Source: Sebaldella sp. S0638
GTDB lineage: Bacteria > Fusobacteriota > Fusobacteriia > Fusobacteriales > Leptotrichiaceae
Assembly: GCF_024158605.1 (NCBI RefSeq)
Contig: NZ_JAMZGM010000028.1
Coordinates: 1 to 45,014, forward strand
Length of the DNA stretch: 45,014 nucleotides
Direction: 5' to 3'
This document shows positions 16,482 to 24,240 of the stretch, piece by piece (positions within the stretch are counted from its first letter, which is position 1; each line of letters opens with the position of its first letter). A program made the translations under genes and the position numbers. Below the pieces are notes generated by a model. The model was not told the DNA's origin, ran no database searches, and saw only the letters and a program-made list of their open reading frames with translations.

Positions 16482-17156
16482 TTATAAATGCATTCTTTTT
16501 TGTAATTCTTCATCATACTCTTCATAAAAATGCTTAAACATTAAACCAAATACTATTAAAGGTATTGATGCAAGCAGCGACCAAGAAATTTTTCCGCTTA
16601 AGATAATCTCTATCGAAATTATAAATATCCCCACCAATATCAAAAAATAATTAAAAATCTTTATTTTAGATTTATTTTGTTTTCTTATTCTGGAAAAAAT
16701 AAGTCCAAGCACAAAGAAGCTTCCTACTATGGGTATTCCTATTTTTGCAGACCATGTAATATTTTCATCATACATATCCAGAATAAAAAGAAATACAGCA
16801 AGACTCGCACTCAGCAGAAAAAGATTTTTTCTCAGATTCCACCCGTTAATTGCTATAAAAATACCAATATTTGTAAGTATTATAGAAGGAATTACAAAAT
16901 ATCCCCATGTAAGTCTCCCGTTTATAGTAATATTTCCGAGTAATACCTCCAGAATGGAAATAACTGTCAGTGTAAGCATTATAAAATATATTCTGCTTTT
17001 TATTTTTTTCTTATTCATTTTATAAAGATTTATTTTTACCTCGGGATATTCCTCCTCGGATTCATTCTCCAGATCTTCATACATCACTTTTGTCTTACAG
17101 AGCGGACATTCTTTTCTCCCCTTTTCTAATTCAACACCACATTTCACACAATACAT
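16482..17156 (-). CDS. Zinc-ribbon multi-pass membrane protein (DUF6320-like)
   Basis: A 224-residue protein with an N-terminal zinc ribbon (CVKCG near residue 3 and CPLCKTKV near residue 17, two Cys pairs) followed by an acidic linker and about six transmembrane segments from residue 52 to the C-terminus. This layout matches the DUF6320 family. Its function is unknown, and it is often found beside an alcohol acetyltransferase-like gene, as here. AGGAG precedes the ATG, and the gap to the upstream acyltransferase gene is eight bases, so they are co-transcribed. Membrane association of the acyltransferase through this protein is a guess from context. Confidence 0.75.
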   Translation of the reverse strand: MYCVKCGVELEKGRKECPLCKTKVMYEDLENESEEEYPEVKINLYKMNKKKIKSRIYFIMLTLTVISILEVLLGNITINGRLTWGYFVIPSIILTNIGIFIAINGWNLRKNLFLLSASLAVFLFILDMYDENITWSAKIGIPIVGSFFVLGLIFSRIRKQNKSKIKIFNYFLILVGIFIISIEIILSGKISWSLLASIPLIVFGLMFKHFYEEYDEELQKRMHL

Positions 17157-17164
17157 TTTTTCTC

Positions 17165-18376
17165 CTAATAATTGCTGATAATTTTTGATTTTATCCCTAA
17201 TTTTCTCAAATATCTGAAATAATTCATTTCCAGCTCGTTATTTGAACTTAGATTTCCAAAAGTCAGATATACTCTTCCGTTAAACCCTATCATTCCGATT
17301 TTAGCTTTGCATCTTTTGCTCGGCGGTGGTATAAATTCAATTTTTTCTATATATTTTACCAGCTCATTCTCTATTTTAAAATCTCCCAGATTTGAAAATC
17401 CTGAAGTATAACCTCTCTCCCCGTAATAATCGAATATAAAGGGCAGAAATAAACGTTTTACAAAGTAAGGAACCACGCCTATAAGCTTATTCCTGCTCGG
17501 CTTCATGGCTTTATAAATACTTTTGTAAAATTCTTTCTGGTTTATTTTTATTTCAAAATAGGTATTTACATATTTTATTATTTCTTCAAGAGTATACTCA
17601 CCTAGTGTAGGATCAATACTCGGTGTTATATTTATAAAAAAATTCCTGTTTGTTTCATTATTAAATATTTTTCTCAGATCTACAGGCACTCCTATAACAA
17701 TACTTTCTTTTGATGCATTAAAGGTATCTATTATCGTCTTAAAATATACACTTAATAAAAATTTTCCTGTACTTGTACCGTATTTTTTAGCAACACTTTT
17801 TATTTCACTAAGTTCCATTTCACCTGTAGTAACGAAGTAATAGCCTTTTTCCAGAACTTTGTAGGGAAAATGAAACGCTTTTTTTATGGTAACTTCTTTA
17901 CTTACTTTCTTCATATATTTCTCATAAAGATTTTCATATCCCGGCTTTTCATCATCACATTTTTTTTCCGGCAGATCATACTTCAAAATGAGATATTCTC
18001 TAAGCAGATCCCTCAAAAAATTAATTGTTCCCATTCCGTCAGTAAGAAAATGAGCGATCTCTATTGATATTTTTTTCTTATAGTAAAGTATTCTTAAAGG
18101 ATTATCTTTCTTTACATATGTACAGGGATATGTCCTTTCTCTTGAAACAGAAAACTTTTTATTTTTCTGCTGTAAATAATTCCAAAATACACCTTTTTTA
18201 AGTTCTACATTGAAGAAATCATATTTTTCAAGCAGATTATCTGCTGCTTTGCTCAATATACTTTTTTCCACATCTTCTTTTAATACAGCTGACAAACGGA
18301 AGCAAGTACTGCGCCCTTCACTGATAATCGATGAATAAGTTTTAGCAAAAGCATCTAATTTATACCATTTTTTCAT
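17165..18376 (-). CDS. Condensation-fold acyltransferase (alcohol acetyltransferase-like)
   Basis: A 403-residue protein of the chloramphenicol-acetyltransferase/condensation superfamily. The catalytic motif HxxxDG is present as HFLTDG (H109, D113, G114). A VIGVPVDLRK segment and a late SNLGDF segment match the two-lobed fold, the latter resembling the DFGWG region. It probably transfers an acyl group from a CoA or carrier thioester to an alcohol or similar acceptor. The substrate is unknown and no carrier protein is encoded nearby. Its ATG shares one base with the proC stop (TAATG), so translation is coupled to proC. The DUF6320-like membrane gene follows by eight bases. Confidence 0.75.
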   Translation of the reverse strand: MKKWYKLDAFAKTYSSIISEGRSTCFRLSAVLKEDVEKSILSKAADNLLEKYDFFNVELKKGVFWNYLQQKNKKFSVSRERTYPCTYVKKDNPLRILYYKKKISIEIAHFLTDGMGTINFLRDLLREYLILKYDLPEKKCDDEKPGYENLYEKYMKKVSKEVTIKKAFHFPYKVLEKGYYFVTTGEMELSEIKSVAKKYGTSTGKFLLSVYFKTIIDTFNASKESIVIGVPVDLRKIFNNETNRNFFINITPSIDPTLGEYTLEEIIKYVNTYFEIKINQKEFYKSIYKAMKPSRNKLIGVVPYFVKRLFLPFIFDYYGERGYTSGFSNLGDFKIENELVKYIEKIEFIPPPSKRCKAKIGMIGFNGRVYLTFGNLSSNNELEMNYFRYLRKLGIKSKIISNY

Positions 18377-19179
18377 TATTTCTCACTTAATTTTACAGAT
18401 TTTTCGGTACATTTATTTACGGCTTCTATTAATGTTGCTCTAAAGCCTCCTTTTTCCAGCACTGCTACTGCTTCTATCGTTGTCCCTCCCGGAGAACAGA
18501 CTTCATCCTTCAAAAGGCCCGGGTGTTTTTTTGTTTTTCCTACCATATGCGCTGAACCTGCCACTGCCTCAGAGAGTATTCTGTACGCTTTATCTCTCGG
18601 CATACCGTTTAACACTGCACCGTCAGCTAAGGCTTCAATAAATATATCCACTACCGCAGGTATTGAACCGCTTATAGAAGTGAATACATGCATAAGTTTC
18701 TCATCTATTTCTTCTGCTCCTCCAAAACCTGAAAGCAGTTCCATAACCTTTGTTTTCTCATTTTCTGTTATATTATTATTAAAGACTACACCTGTCATTC
18801 CTTCCAAAATCTGAGCCGGCATATTCGGCATAGTTCTTATTATTTTTTTATTATTTCCAATAATTTTCTCTGCTCTTTCCACTGAGTAACCGGCTGCTAT
18901 AGTCAGAATTATCTTTTTTTCATCTATATTTTCTTTTATTTTTTCCAGAACAATATCATAAATATTCGGCTTTACTGCGAGTATTATCAAATCCGAGGAT
19001 TCTGTAAGCTCATTCTCGCTTCCTGTTCTTGTTACCCCGTGTTTCCCACATAGTACGTCTAATTTTGTCTGATCAGGATCATAAATAAATATATCTTCCT
19101 TTTTTACTTTTCCGGAAACAATAAAACCTTCAAGAATAGCCTGTCCCATATTTCCAGTACCTACAAATCCTATTTTCAT
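18376..19179 (-). CDS. proC: Pyrroline-5-carboxylate reductase
   Basis: Last step of proline synthesis: NAD(P)H-dependent reduction of 1-pyrroline-5-carboxylate. The 267-residue protein has the N-terminal nucleotide-binding GFVGTGNMGQA, the AVKP loop, RTMPNMPA and the C-terminal substrate region (GSIPAV, VAGSAHMV, EVCSPGGTTIEAV) in the usual order and length. AGGAGG precedes the ATG. It lies between a TSCPD-domain gene and an acyltransferase gene and overlaps the latter by one base. It is about 9 kb away from proBA, so the pathway is split between two transcripts. Confidence 0.95.
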   Translation of the reverse strand: MKIGFVGTGNMGQAILEGFIVSGKVKKEDIFIYDPDQTKLDVLCGKHGVTRTGSENELTESSDLIILAVKPNIYDIVLEKIKENIDEKKIILTIAAGYSVERAEKIIGNNKKIIRTMPNMPAQILEGMTGVVFNNNITENEKTKVMELLSGFGGAEEIDEKLMHVFTSISGSIPAVVDIFIEALADGAVLNGMPRDKAYRILSEAVAGSAHMVGKTKKHPGLLKDEVCSPGGTTIEAVAVLEKGGFRATLIEAVNKCTEKSVKLSEK

Positions 19180-19192
19180 TTTATTTTCCTCC

Positions 19193-19441
19193 TTATTCTT
19201 TATCCAAATATGCTTCCAGAGCCAGTGACAGCTGATCAGGGCATGAAGTATCCCTTGAACCGCAAGGCACGCCTTTTAGTCTTTTCAGTGCTTCATGTAT
19301 GTCCATTCCTACAATAAGTCTTGCCATCCCCACGGAACTCCCCGGACACCCTCCTGTTATTTTTATATTTTCTATTATATCTTCATTTATTTCTAAAATC
19401 ATCTCTTTTGCACAAACCTGCTTTGGTATATAAGTAAACAT
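19193..19441 (-). CDS. TSCPD-domain protein (TIGR03905 family)
   Basis: A small 82-residue protein built of one TSCPD domain, recognisable by GGCPGSS near residue 30, the GVPCGSR motif and DTSCPDQLSLAL at the C-terminal side. The same domain occurs at the end of some vitamin B12-dependent ribonucleotide reductases, where it may bind metal or nucleotide. The role of stand-alone members is unknown. GGAGG precedes the ATG. It is the first gene of the proC operon, 13 bases ahead of proC, and has a good promoter. Confidence 0.85.
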   Translation of the reverse strand: MFTYIPKQVCAKEMILEINEDIIENIKITGGCPGSSVGMARLIVGMDIHEALKRLKGVPCGSRDTSCPDQLSLALEAYLDKE

Positions 19442-19475
19442 TTTTCCTCCGTTTTATTTATTTTTGCTACTTATA

Positions 19476-19504
19476 ATTTTAACCTATTCCCTGACTATGT
19501 GCAA
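19476..19504 (-). promoter_or_regulatory. Promoter of the TSCPD-proC operon
   Basis: Minus-strand TTGCAC (19499-19504), 17-base spacer, TAAAAT (19476-19481). Confidence 0.65.
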
Positions 19505-19524
19505 GCAAATTAATTCCAAATTAT

Positions 19525-19557
19525 AAAAATAACACCGAAAATATTATTCTCCGGTGT
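19525..19557 (-). terminator. Terminator after the permease/TIM-barrel operon
   Basis: ACACCG (19532-19537) pairs with CGGTGT (19552-19557). On the minus strand the hairpin is followed by TTATTTTTA. Confidence 0.75.
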
Positions 19558-19599
19558 CATTTCTAAATTCACGCAAAATTTCATTTTTTAAAGAAATAT

Positions 19600-20451
19600 T
19601 TAAGCCTGTTTTTTTAATGATAAAAATTTCTTTACTACATTTGTTGCTGCTTCTGATACTACATTATCTATAGATGTTCCTATTACAAGTATATTTACTC
19701 CTGTGTCTCTGAATGCTACATAATTAGTGTCATTTATTCCGCCTTCTGCCAGTGTGGGTACTTTTACTGAATTCACAAGTGCTGCGAGTCTTTCTTTTAT
19801 TACAGGATGAATTTCCCCTGCTGCTGTTCCTTCATAACTCATTCCTGTCATTAGTCCTATCATATCCACGCCTATTTCTTCCATTGCTTTTGCAGCTTCC
19901 GCCACTTCTTTCGGTGTACTTGCAGATATTCCGAATGTATGAAGATCGTCAGGATGACCGATATAAGCATCTACAAGTAAACCATATTTATGTGCATATT
20001 TTACTACATCTTTCAAATCTTCAAGGGTAGATTTATGTATATGTACCCCGTCTGCACCGCTCATTGCTATTTTCAGAAAATCTTCCTCTTTCAGTTCCAA
20101 AGGAAGTATTTCTGTAAATCCGCCGGGAACACCCACAGTTATATAAATATCTTCTCCTACTACATTTCTTACTCCGTGTGTCACTTTCAGCATCTCGTCC
20201 AAAGGTATTTCATGTCTTACCTGTTCCGCGGCATGCATTGTAATTACTCCTTTATGTCCTCTTGCCAAAGCCACTGCCGGATGATTAGGTTCCAGAAGTC
20301 TTGCTCCTCCTGCCACTGCTGCTCTTGCTATTCTGGCATCATCTCCTGTTATCCCCGTGCTTAATATAGTTGTCCCTCCGTGTTCCTCTATTGCATTCAG
20401 CACTTTTTTCAGTGCTTTTCTTCTTTTTTGTTCTGAATCTCCTAAAATCAT
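19600..20451 (-). CDS. TIM-barrel-like protein of unknown function, linked to permease
   Basis: A 283-residue soluble protein I cannot assign to a known enzyme. The alternating strand-helix pattern with GTTILSTGITGDDARIA, LLEPNHPAVALARGHKGV, DGVHIHKST, DAYIGHPDD, GVDMIGLMTG and the late LAEGGIND...NILVIGTS resembles a (beta/alpha)8 barrel with a phosphate-binding C-terminal end, as in phosphosugar or phosphoenzyme aldolases. It follows the PTS-IIC-like permease by 14 bases and shares its operon, so it probably acts on the imported, perhaps phosphorylated, compound. That is inference. A LacI regulator lies upstream and a terminator downstream. Confidence 0.7.
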   Translation of the reverse strand: MILGDSEQKRRKALKKVLNAIEEHGGTTILSTGITGDDARIARAAVAGGARLLEPNHPAVALARGHKGVITMHAAEQVRHEIPLDEMLKVTHGVRNVVGEDIYITVGVPGGFTEILPLELKEEDFLKIAMSGADGVHIHKSTLEDLKDVVKYAHKYGLLVDAYIGHPDDLHTFGISASTPKEVAEAAKAMEEIGVDMIGLMTGMSYEGTAAGEIHPVIKERLAALVNSVKVPTLAEGGINDTNYVAFRDTGVNILVIGTSIDNVVSEAATNVVKKFLSLKKQA

Positions 20452-20465
20452 GTAAATCTCTCCTT

Positions 20466-22025
20466 TTATGAATTATTTTTCTTTGATGATATTTTATTTG
20501 CAAGTGATGTTATTAAAAATGCCGAACCAGCTGATATAATCATGCTTATTGCGAATCCTACGGCATTATTTGACATAATCGGCGCAAAAATCGACGGCAC
20601 ATAAGCAGTTCCTCTCAGATCATACATCCCCACCACTATTCCGCCAAGACAGCCGGAAATCATGGCTCCTGCCATTATAAGCTTATCAGAGAACATAAAC
20701 GGATATGAAGCCTCCACAAATGTCCCAAAAAATACATTTATTAAAAATCCCGGTGTCGCTATTGCCCTGTCACTTTTTTGTCTTGGGAAAACTATATTAG
20801 CAAGCATTATACCGGTAGAAACCATTACAAGCCCTGTCATATCTATTGCTCCAAGAAAGCTTGTTCCTGTTTTCTCCATTTCAAGCAACACTATAGGTAA
20901 TATTGCAGCATGGTACACTCCGCCTATAATTGCCGGCCATATCAGCAGACCTGCTATTCCCCCTGCAAGAATAGGACTTATATTCAATGCCATTTCTATA
21001 AGGGCTCTCAGACCATCTCCAAGCCACAAAGCTATAGGAGCTATAAAATAATAGACTACTAACCCTGAAGCAAGTCCGGAAATACCACCAGCTACTATAT
21101 TTGCAGTCGTAGCAGGAAAATTATAGCTAAAACATAGTTTTATCATATAAAAGCATAATATCCCGGCCAGAATTCCGCCTATCATACCACCTATTATTCC
21201 GCCGTTTACTGATAAAACACCGGCTACTATCCCGGAAACTATTCCTACCTCATCAAGTCCGGAAACCTGTTTTGCCGCTAAAGCTGCTATAATTACAGGA
21301 AGTGCTTTTATTAATATATCAAATATTTCATTAAGCCCGTTTAAGAAGGGAAGCTTACTAGCTGCAAGCACCAGTGCCATTGTAATGAATCCCGGAATTG
21401 CTGCCATCATTACTCCTCTTACATTTATTCTGGAAAAGACTCCCTTATCTTCCATTACTCCGTCTCTTTTTGCCGAGCCTATAACAGGCGAATATTTTAT
21501 TTTCCAAAATTTACTAAGCGATGTCACTGCTGCTACTGCTCTTGTTCTGTTAGTTGTTCCTGTTGTCCCCGAAGAAGAAATTACATTTGCCCCCATAGAG
21601 CTTATTGTTGCCATAGATGTTCCGCCTGTTCCTACTATAGGAATCTTCTTTTTTGCCGCAGCCAGAATAACATTTTTATTTATTCCGTCCGGATCACAGC
21701 TCATTACTATTAGTCCGTCTATAAGGCCTTCTTCTATTTTTTCTGCCAGTTTCTTATCATATTCCAATGCTTCTTTATTTATATCAGGAAGTTTTCTTTC
21801 TTCACTGGATAATAAAACACCGTTTTCCAAATAAAACAAGCTGGCTAAAACATTATCATTTTTATTATCCATAGAAGTTTTCGCTCCTACGAATTCCACA
21901 TCTTCCAGTTTCATTCCTGCAGAATCCAGCTGTACCTTTATCTCATCAATCATTTTTTCAGGATCTTTTCCGCCGAGGTTATATAAATTTCCTCCGCTGC
22001 TCCCCACTACCGCAATTTTTTTCAT
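20466..22025 (-). CDS. PTS EIIC-like permease with novel N-terminal cytoplasmic domain
   Basis: A 519-residue protein. Residues 1 to about 190 form a soluble alpha/beta domain starting KKIAVVGSSGGNLYNLGG, with DGLIVMSCDPDG and VGTGGTSMAT later; I do not recognise it, and it lacks the usual IIB phosphocysteine loop. Residues about 205-510 are hydrophobic, with Gly-rich segments (GGIIGGMIGGILAG) and a late GTFVEASYPFMFSDKL that resembles the GITEG...PF region of PTS IIC proteins. It therefore looks like a sugar permease of the PTS superfamily, but no IIA or IIB domain is present in it or its neighbours. A LacI-type operator lies 22 bases upstream of the ATG, over the likely 5' region. Confidence 0.7.
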   Translation of the reverse strand: MKKIAVVGSSGGNLYNLGGKDPEKMIDEIKVQLDSAGMKLEDVEFVGAKTSMDNKNDNVLASLFYLENGVLLSSEERKLPDINKEALEYDKKLAEKIEEGLIDGLIVMSCDPDGINKNVILAAAKKKIPIVGTGGTSMATISSMGANVISSSGTTGTTNRTRAVAAVTSLSKFWKIKYSPVIGSAKRDGVMEDKGVFSRINVRGVMMAAIPGFITMALVLAASKLPFLNGLNEIFDILIKALPVIIAALAAKQVSGLDEVGIVSGIVAGVLSVNGGIIGGMIGGILAGILCFYMIKLCFSYNFPATTANIVAGGISGLASGLVVYYFIAPIALWLGDGLRALIEMALNISPILAGGIAGLLIWPAIIGGVYHAAILPIVLLEMEKTGTSFLGAIDMTGLVMVSTGIMLANIVFPRQKSDRAIATPGFLINVFFGTFVEASYPFMFSDKLIMAGAMISGCLGGIVVGMYDLRGTAYVPSIFAPIMSNNAVGFAISMIISAGSAFLITSLANKISSKKNNS

Positions 22026-22046
22026 CTCTTTTCCTCCACAATTTCA

Positions 22047-22060
22047 TGATATCGTTGTCA
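22047..22060. promoter_or_regulatory. LacI-type operator upstream of permease gene
   Basis: TGATATCGTTGTCA, quasi-palindromic and one base different from the site at 22308-22327. It lies 22-35 bases upstream of the permease ATG, where bound repressor could block transcription. Confidence 0.65.
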
Positions 22061-22185
22061 TAATTAATAATAAAAATTTATCAGAATTTTTTGCATTCTC
22101 CTTTCCTGAAAATATTTTATATTGGAGTACTGATTTCTATGTATATATTTTCTTATTATAAACATTATAAAACTAATCTCTTCCA

Positions 22186-22210
22186 GTATCTTATTATATT
22201 TCTAAGATAC
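22186..22210. repeat. Inverted repeat between the two operators
   Basis: GTATCTTA (22186-22193) is mirrored by TAAGATAC (22203-22210). CAAGTG (22210-22215) also pairs with CACTTG (22242-22247). Neither has a U run, so they do not look like a simple lacI terminator. The 323-base gap 22026-22348 otherwise holds two operators and AT-rich DNA with several TATAAT-like hexamers on the minus strand. Confidence 0.4.
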
Positions 22211-22307
22211 AAGTGTTCTCATTCATAGTTTTTGACTAAGTCACTTGAAACACTAGTCCGCGGCTACTTGGAATTAATATCAGTTCTATTTTTAAAATTT
22301 TCGACAC

Positions 22308-22327
22308 TTTTGACATCGTTGTCAAAA
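22308..22327. promoter_or_regulatory. LacI-type operator downstream of lacI-family gene
   Basis: TTTTGACATCGTTGTCAAAA is the best palindrome of the three matching sites. It lies between the regulator stop codon and the permease gene, about 250 bases from the site at 22047, a spacing that would allow DNA looping. Confidence 0.65.
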
Positions 22328-22348
22328 ACTTTAAAAAGAAAATGTGAC

Positions 22349-23338
22349 CTATTTTACGCTTTTTCTTATTACAAGTTTTGTCTTTACTTTTATTTCTGCT
22401 TTTTCTGTAACAGCCTGAGTATCTGAAAAATATTCAAAAATAGCTTCTGACATTCTGTAATAATTCTGTTCAATTGTAGTAAGACTCGGATTATAGAATT
22501 CCGAAGTAGGTATATTGTCAAACCCCATTACAGATACATCTTCGGGTACATTTATATTTTCTTCCTGAAGAGCCTTGTATACTCCGAGAACTTTTTCATC
22601 CCCTGAAACAAAGAAAGCCTTTGGGATATTTTTTGATTTTATTTTTTTTTTGGTATATTCATAAGCATCTTTTACATGAGCAATTCCATACTTTACTTCA
22701 AGGTTTTTTATTTCTGCGTTCATATTCATATAAGCTGTTACAGCTCCTTTTTCACGCTCAATATTAGTAGGAGACTCATTTCCAAGCAGCAGCTCTATTG
22801 TATCGCAGCCTCTTGACAAAAGGTATTCCGTTCCTTCCATCATGGCAGTATAGTCGTCATTTGTCACATAAGTACTGTTTTTATCATATGCCTTATCAAA
22901 TATAATATAAGGAACATTGCTTTCTTTCAGCAGTATTACTCTCGGATCATTTTTTTTCTCATAAAAGACTACTGCTCCGTCAAGAAAACCAATTGAAGAA
23001 TTCAGCATTGAAATTTTTTCTATATCTTTGACATCTGAATAAGTTTCCATAAGTAATGTATATCCCATTTTATTTCCACGTTCTACCAGTTCATTTATCA
23101 GAATCTCAATCCATTGGGGAACCGGTGAATTTTTATTTTTCAATATAGAAACCAGAATATTTTTTTGTACCTTTTTTCTGAGACTCTGGGCATATATATT
23201 CGGCTTATAATTAGTCTCTTTTATTGTTTTCAGTACTTTTTCCTTTGTTTCAGGAGTAACATGTTCTTCATTATTAATTACCCGTGATACAGTTTTTGGT
23301 GATACTCCGGCTATTTTTGCAAGTTCTTTTATTGTCAT
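22349..23338 (-). CDS. LacI-family transcriptional repressor
   Basis: A 329-residue LacI/GalR regulator. The N-terminal helix-turn-helix and hinge (TIKELAKIAGVSPKTVSRVIN) are intact, followed by a periplasmic-binding-protein-like effector domain (about 60-329) with VSGDEKVLGVYKAL, VMGFDNIPTSEF and the closing TTIEQNYYRM typical of the family. GGGAGAAG precedes the ATG. It is transcribed towards the permease operon. Three similar palindromes, two before the permease and one over its own promoter, are its probable operators, which points to repression of the permease/TIM-barrel operon and autorepression. The inducer is unknown. Confidence 0.93.
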   Translation of the reverse strand: MTIKELAKIAGVSPKTVSRVINNEEHVTPETKEKVLKTIKETNYKPNIYAQSLRKKVQKNILVSILKNKNSPVPQWIEILINELVERGNKMGYTLLMETYSDVKDIEKISMLNSSIGFLDGAVVFYEKKNDPRVILLKESNVPYIIFDKAYDKNSTYVTNDDYTAMMEGTEYLLSRGCDTIELLLGNESPTNIEREKGAVTAYMNMNAEIKNLEVKYGIAHVKDAYEYTKKKIKSKNIPKAFFVSGDEKVLGVYKALQEENINVPEDVSVMGFDNIPTSEFYNPSLTTIEQNYYRMSEAIFEYFSDTQAVTEKAEIKVKTKLVIRKSVK

Positions 23339-23374
23339 TATCTTCTCCCATTATATCTTTGCTTTCTTAAACTA

Positions 23375-23402
23375 AGTTTACCACATTTTTTTCAATTGTC
23401 AA
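23375..23402 (-). promoter_or_regulatory. Promoter of the lacI-family gene
   Basis: Minus-strand TTGACA (23397-23402), 16-base spacer, TAAACT (23375-23380). The -35 hexamer lies within the operator at 23396-23411. Confidence 0.6.
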
Positions 23403-23411
23403 CGATGTCAA
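23396..23411. promoter_or_regulatory. LacI-type operator over regulator promoter
   Basis: TTGTCAACGATGTCAA; its reverse complement shares GACATCGTTG with the site at 22308. It covers the -35 of the regulator promoter and lies 36 bases from the divergent -10 of the DKNYY gene, so autorepression is likely and an effect on the neighbour possible. Confidence 0.65.
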
Positions 23412-23443
23412 TTAAAAAAACATTATTAATCTTTCGGATAATA

Positions 23444-23452
23444 TGGTATAAT
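23444..23452 (+). promoter_or_regulatory. Extended -10 promoter of DKNYY-repeat gene
   Basis: TGGTATAAT (TG at 23444-23445, TATAAT at 23447-23452) without a good -35, 35 bases upstream of the start codon. Confidence 0.5.
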
Positions 23453-23487
23453 TCAAGAAAATCAGTCTTATTTACTAAAGGAGTTAT

Positions 23488-24192
23488 ATGAAAAAAAATA
23501 TTTTTTTAATCATTATATTATTTTTATGTTTTTCTGTTTCTGTACTTGCACAAACAGATTCAGTATCTGTTGCAGATTCGAATTTATGTTATACTAAAAA
23601 TGACAGTTCAGTTTTTTTCAAAGGGAAAGAAATTACTTCTGCTGATCCTGCTTCATTTGAAATTGTCTTTATTTCATATGGTGACGATTGTTCTCCATAT
23701 ACAAAGGATAAAAATCAGGTCTATCTTAATGGAATCCCCATAATTAACAGTGAACCTTCTACCTTTGAATTTATTTATTCAGATTTTTCAAAGGATAAAA
23801 AGCATGTTTATCTGGACGACGTAATATTTCCCACGGCTGATCCAGAGTCTTTTGAATTTATTGGTTCATATATTTTTAAAGATAAGAATCATGTTTATTA
23901 TAATGATGGAACTATTTTAGATATATACAGTGATCCTGCCACTTTTGAAAGGATAGGGGAAGATTATTATAAAGATAAATTTTATGTATATTTTAGTGAT
24001 GTTATTGTGCTTGGAGCTGATCCCGGCACATTCAAAGCTTTGAATATTTCATACGGCAAAGATAAATATCATGTATATTATGGTGAAAAAATACTAAAAG
24101 ATGCTGATGTGAAAACATTTAGAGTTATTGATTATAATACTGCAAAAGACAAAAATTATTTTTTCACTGATGATATCAAAGAAAAAAGATAA
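23488..24192 (+). CDS. Secreted DKNYY-repeat protein
   Basis: A 234-residue exported protein. A signal peptide covers about residues 1-21 (ending SVLAQ). The mature part consists of about six repeats of 27-40 residues, each with a KDK-x2-VY core (KDKNQVYLNG, KDKKHVYLDD, KDKNHVYYND, KDKFYVYFSD, KDKYHVYYGE, KDKNYFFTDD) and most followed by a variant of ADPxTFE. This is the DKNYY repeat, whose function is unknown; the pattern suggests a beta-rich, perhaps solenoid fold. No lipobox is present. AAAGGAG precedes the ATG. It is monocistronic and ends at a strong terminator. Confidence 0.88.
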   Translation: MKKNIFLIIILFLCFSVSVLAQTDSVSVADSNLCYTKNDSSVFFKGKEITSADPASFEIVFISYGDDCSPYTKDKNQVYLNGIPIINSEPSTFEFIYSDFSKDKKHVYLDDVIFPTADPESFEFIGSYIFKDKNHVYYNDGTILDIYSDPATFERIGEDYYKDKFYVYFSDVIVLGADPGTFKALNISYGKDKYHVYYGEKILKDADVKTFRVIDYNTAKDKNYFFTDDIKEKR

Positions 24193-24239
24193 AAAAACAG
24201 ACCTTATCATAATATAACTGATAAAGTCTGTTTTTTTAT
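24193..24239. terminator. Bidirectional terminator between convergent genes
   Basis: AAAACAGAC and TATCA pair with TGATA and GTCTGTTTT, with A and T runs on both sides. It serves the DKNYY gene (plus) and the VanZ-like gene (minus). Confidence 0.85.
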
Positions 24240-24240
24240 T

